33,009 nt of DNA from an uncultured Lentisphaeria bacterium (GTDB lineage Bacteria; Verrucomicrobiota; Lentisphaeria; Victivallales; Victivallaceae), in NCBI GenBank assembly GCA_949282965.1, contig CASDQW010000121.1:1-33009 (forward strand), in the 5' to 3' direction. A model generated the notes under the pieces. It was not told the origin of the DNA. It saw only the letters and a list, made by a program, of their open reading frames with translations, and did no database searches. A program made the translations under genes and the position numbers. Positions within the stretch are counted from its first letter, which is position 1. Each line of letters begins with the position of its first letter. Below, one piece after another: positions 30,653 to 33,009 of the stretch.

Positions 30653-32350
30653 TCAGGCCAGTTTCGCAACAACAAGCTGTTTGTCGGTATCGCCGTCTTC
30701 CAGAGTGAGCTGATAGTCAGAGCTGCTCCATTTAACGCCATCCCAGACGGCAGCAACTCCGTCGAACTGAACCCCGGCCAACTGGTCAAATGTCGAGAAA
30801 ATGGAGGCATCGCCCGACATCAAGGTATAGGAGTCGACTTCAGCCGCCCAACTGCTCAGATCCACCTTGAGTTGGTCTCCCGAGAAATCATTGGCGCCCA
30901 GCCCCGACAGCGAGCTGCCGGCGTCAAACTCCCAGGTGGCGATCTCGGAAAGATCCAGTTCCTCATGCGTAAAATTCACGGCACTGCCATTAGTAATTCT
31001 GGCCGTAGTGAAGGCTCTGATCTGACCGTCGAAATCACCGGTATAGGCGTCAAACGCAATGATTCTTTCGCCTTCGACAGTAGAGTGAAGGACCCGTTCA
31101 CCATTTTCCATCATGTAATACGCACTGCCGTTGGCACCGGAAAGGATGCCGTCGAACTGGAAATTCGCACCATTGCCGGTAAGGGTGGCGGTCACGTTGC
31201 CGGTAATCTCCCCGTTCTCGTAGGATCCGCCCAGGATATTGTAGCCACTGGCAACCGTAACGGTGTTGGTGTTGCTGACATCGATCTTGAGATTGACATT
31301 ACCTTCAATCACGGTGTTGTCGGCGGACTGGGAAATACTGCCGCCATAAATATGGTAGTTGAACGTCCCACCGGAAATCGTCAGATTGACATCGCCGACC
31401 TGATAGTGCTGGTCAATGCGATCAGCACTCCAGAAGGCAGAGCCGCCGGCGACAAATGCATTGAACGTCCCACCGGAAATCGTCAGATTGGTGTCCCCGA
31501 CGCGCTCGACAGAGCCACCGGAGACCCGGTCACCACCAGTCACCAGATGGTTGAACGTTCCGCCACGGATGGTCAGATTGGTGTCGCCCACAAGATCTGC
31601 CCATTCTCGCCGTCCCAGTTCAATGACACTGCCGCCGACCACCGTGCTGCCATAATTGCCACCGCGAATATAGGTTTCGATTCCGTCAAAACCGATATGC
31701 GAAAGCTCGGAAGCGGAGTAGTCAAGGTCGTGAATCACCAGGCGCCCCGGGTTAGCCGCTTTCGCATCCGTCAGGTTGTCGAACGCGGTCTTGCCCCAGA
31801 TGAAGCCGTCATTGTCGCTGTCCGCGGAGTAGTCCTTGTCGACGTGAATCACCACACTGTCATCGACCAGGTACAGATCCCCATTCTGAACGGCAAAGGT
31901 GTAATCCCCCCAGACATCGCCCAACAACGCCTGATACTGTTCTACCGTATAGTCATTGTTCACGCTGTCCAGCAGCAGATGTGGTTCATCATGAACATGG
32001 TCAGTCACCACAAACTCGAAAGTACCCGTCCCGTCAATGGTAGTAAAAGTCAGCGTGGAAGCAAGGTCCATGCTGAAAATTCCGTCATTGGTGATCGTTG
32101 TCGTCGTCAAATTGGAACCAATGAGTCTAATTGTGCCAGAACTCTGATTGATGACGGAACTGACGATCATCGATGCGCCGTCCAACAAATTCAGAATACC
32201 GCTGTTATCGATCTCATTGCGTACGGCCTGTGCCCCTTTTATAGCGATTGCTTCCCCGAAATTGATTACCAGATTGCTTTCGGTTGACGGATCCGGAGTC
32301 TGCTCTTCCGGAGCCAGAGCCGCTCCAAGTTTTTCTTTTTTGATATTCAT
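30653..32350 (-). CDS. Autotransporter-like beta-repeat protein without signal peptide
   Basis: 565 residues, low in Cys, rich in Gly, Thr, Asn and Asp. It has imperfect repeats around 'VGDTNLTIxGGTFNxxVxGG' (three copies, about residues 258-350; DNA repeats at 31359-31580) and many short beta-strands, as in surface adhesins or passenger domains. No hydrophobic signal is visible: the N-terminus MNIKKEKLGAALAPEEQT is charged with a small GAALA patch, more like a leader peptide than a Sec signal. No catalytic motif recognised. It opens 660 bases from the right edge, ahead of and in the same orientation as the peptide cassette. It may be the exported or modified product, or just a neighbour. Confidence 0.75.
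   Translation of the reverse strand: MNIKKEKLGAALAPEEQTPDPSTESNLVINFGEAIAIKGAQAVRNEIDNSGILNLLDGASMIVSSVINQSSGTIRLIGSNLTTTTITNDGIFSMDLASTLTFTTIDGTGTFEFVVTDHVHDEPHLLLDSVNNDYTVEQYQALLGDVWGDYTFAVQNGDLYLVDDSVVIHVDKDYSADSDNDGFIWGKTAFDNLTDAKAANPGRLVIHDLDYSASELSHIGFDGIETYIRGGNYGSTVVGGSVIELGRREWADLVGDTNLTIRGGTFNHLVTGGDRVSGGSVERVGDTNLTISGGTFNAFVAGGSAFWSADRIDQHYQVGDVNLTISGGTFNYHIYGGSISQSADNTVIEGNVNLKIDVSNTNTVTVASGYNILGGSYENGEITGNVTATLTGNGANFQFDGILSGANGSAYYMMENGERVLHSTVEGERIIAFDAYTGDFDGQIRAFTTARITNGSAVNFTHEELDLSEIATWEFDAGSSLSGLGANDFSGDQLKVDLSSWAAEVDSYTLMSGDASIFSTFDQLAGVQFDGVAAVWDGVKWSSSDYQLTLEDGDTDKQLVVAKLA
31359..31580 (-). repeat. Tandem direct repeats inside the repeat-protein gene
   Basis: Two copies of an identical 30-base unit lie at 31359-31388 and 31461-31490 (102 bases, 34 codons apart). 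A diverged third copy is at 31551-31580 (90 bases further). They encode NLTISGGTFN-type strands and look like duplication of a structural repeat. Confidence 0.9.
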
Positions 32351-32392
32351 TGCCCAAACTGTTCCTTTCTCTCAAAGAAGACATTCGGTTGT

Positions 32393-32506
32393 TCATCTTC
32401 GTTCATGAAAAACGTGTCTACTGACATTCGCGGTGATACCGCTGCCATCGATCAGGTACAGACGTCTCTCCCGGTGGTCCTCCCATGCCCCGGTCTGGTT
32501 CAATAT
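32393..32506 (-). pseudogene. Fragment of a second repeat protein (remnant)
   Basis: A 37-codon frame between stops contains RRLYLIDGSGITANVS, aligned to GDLYLVDDSVVIHVDKDY of the repeat protein downstream. At DNA level 16 of 17 bases match between 32446-32462 and 31861-31877. It has no start of its own, so it reads as a decayed end of a paralogous gene. The match is short and could also be a shared structural motif. Confidence 0.35.
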
Positions 32507-32703
32507 TTATAATAAGGTCACGGAAGCTTGCGCCGTTTTTCTGTGGTTTTTCTGTCAGGGGTCTTTTCCCCTCAAACGTCTGGAGTCGCATACATTCGAA
32601 TAGAGCCGGAACACAAAAGAAAAACCAATCCGGGGTATTCCGAAGTGGCCGATACGGACTGAAGAGGCACTGATGCGCCGAACATTGCGCAGACACGGCG
32701 TTT

Positions 32704-32745
32704 ATGGCGTGCCCATGAGCACGCCATATTGCTGATGAATCAGCA
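32704..32745. repeat. Two adjacent inverted repeats
   Basis: First: ATGGCGTGC, loop CCATGA, GCACGCCAT (32704-32727, nine perfect pairs). Second: TGCTGAT, GA, ATCAGCA (32730-32745, seven perfect pairs). Both could form hairpins, but neither has a T-run, so they are not obvious terminators. Confidence 0.7.
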
Positions 32746-32983
32746 TTTACGAAAAAACACTCCTGCGGGCGATTGTCTGCATGCCGCCTCCCTGCCGGAT
32801 GACAGACTAGCTGCAATTGAGAAACGATTGCGGATGATTTTGTGCAGAATAAAGATGAGTGCGGCAGTTCCACTGCCGAAGCTCGACTGGTAACAAAGGG
32901 ATTTTTCTCAGAGACTACCGCGCAGTACGAATTTTTTGCAAAAAACGCTCCGCCGGAAAAATAAAAACGGTTATTGGCACGCG

Positions 32984-33009
32984 GCTTGCTTGCTTGCTTG
33001 CTTGCTTGC
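32984..33009. repeat. Tetranucleotide repeat (GCTT)n at the window edge
   Basis: Six and a half perfect GCTT units run to the last base, so the array may continue beyond it. Such repeats can slip and vary phase, or cause an assembly to break. Confidence 0.95.

Larger units (their letters stand above)
32351..33009. other. Right-end region without a clear gene
   Basis: No open frame has both a ribosome site and protein-like composition. It contains a short fragment similar to part of the repeat-protein gene (32393-32506), two adjacent hairpin-forming repeats (32704-32745), a perfect palindrome TTTTTTGCAAAAAA (32932-32945), and a tetranucleotide repeat at the edge. The promoter of the repeat-protein gene should be here, but no clear -35/-10 pair was seen. 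Confidence 0.5.

Noticed and set aside
30626..32287. 553-codon open frame on the plus strand opposite the repeat protein
   Set aside because: The repeat structure on the minus strand explains the openness; the plus-strand reading has no ribosome site or known domain.
32418..32873. 151-codon minus-strand frame in the right-end region
   Set aside because: No ribosome site, Arg/His/Cys-rich composition, overlaps hairpin repeats and the paralogue fragment that reads in another frame.

Overview
The window looks like a piece of a Lentisphaerota (Victivallis-like) chromosome. The reasons are high GC, two type II secretion-like pseudopilins of the [19 protein letters not shown] type with a C-terminal DG motif, several regulators that join a GntR winged helix to a LacI-type sensor, and many secreted carbohydrate-active proteins (heparinase-like, beta-helix lyase-like, DUF2961/GH172, BNR sialidase-like). 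This is a judgement from gene content, not from a marker gene. No rRNA, tRNA, CRISPR array or insertion sequence was recognised.

Layout. 1-1589 (minus): a sugar-phosphate isomerase/epimerase cut by the window edge and a Gfo/Idh/MocA oxidoreductase, divergent from a PocR-AraC regulator and a DEDDh exonuclease (1762-3232, plus). 3260-8750 (minus): uridine kinase-like protein, AEC transporter, uvrA and a GntR-LacI-type regulator. 9074-9985 (plus): a second TIM-barrel isomerase. 10032-16459 (minus): a five-gene operon reading regulator, pseudopilin, large secreted protein of unknown fold, sialidase-like protein, DapA/NanA-type aldolase or lyase. 16931-20119 (plus): a 1062-residue secreted heparinase II/III-like protein with a strong terminator. 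20196-22255 (minus): a membrane protein and a DUF2961/GH172 hydrolase. 22420-26499 (minus): a second regulated unit reading beta-helix lyase-like protein, GntR-LacI-type regulator, pseudopilin, behind a near-perfect sigma-70 promoter and ended by a terminator.

The right-hand part (27119-32350, minus) is different in character. It holds a compact, overlapping cassette: a 42-codon peptide gene with a YxxPxI leader-like motif, an HPr-kinase-like protein, a PqqD-type RiPP recognition element, a soluble Ser/His S26B-like peptidase and a family-5 nucleotidyltransferase. Just upstream is a 565-residue repeat protein without a recognisable signal peptide. I read the cassette as a RiPP-like peptide modification system. 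The small precursor gene is easily missed because of its size. No lasso cyclase, transglutaminase-like protease or radical SAM enzyme lies in the window, so the chemistry is unknown.

In the carbohydrate part, each pseudopilin sits in one operon with its own sugar-sensing regulator and a large secreted enzyme-like protein. This suggests modular polysaccharide-use loci in which a dedicated pseudopilin replaces the outer-membrane SusCD pair of Bacteroidota.
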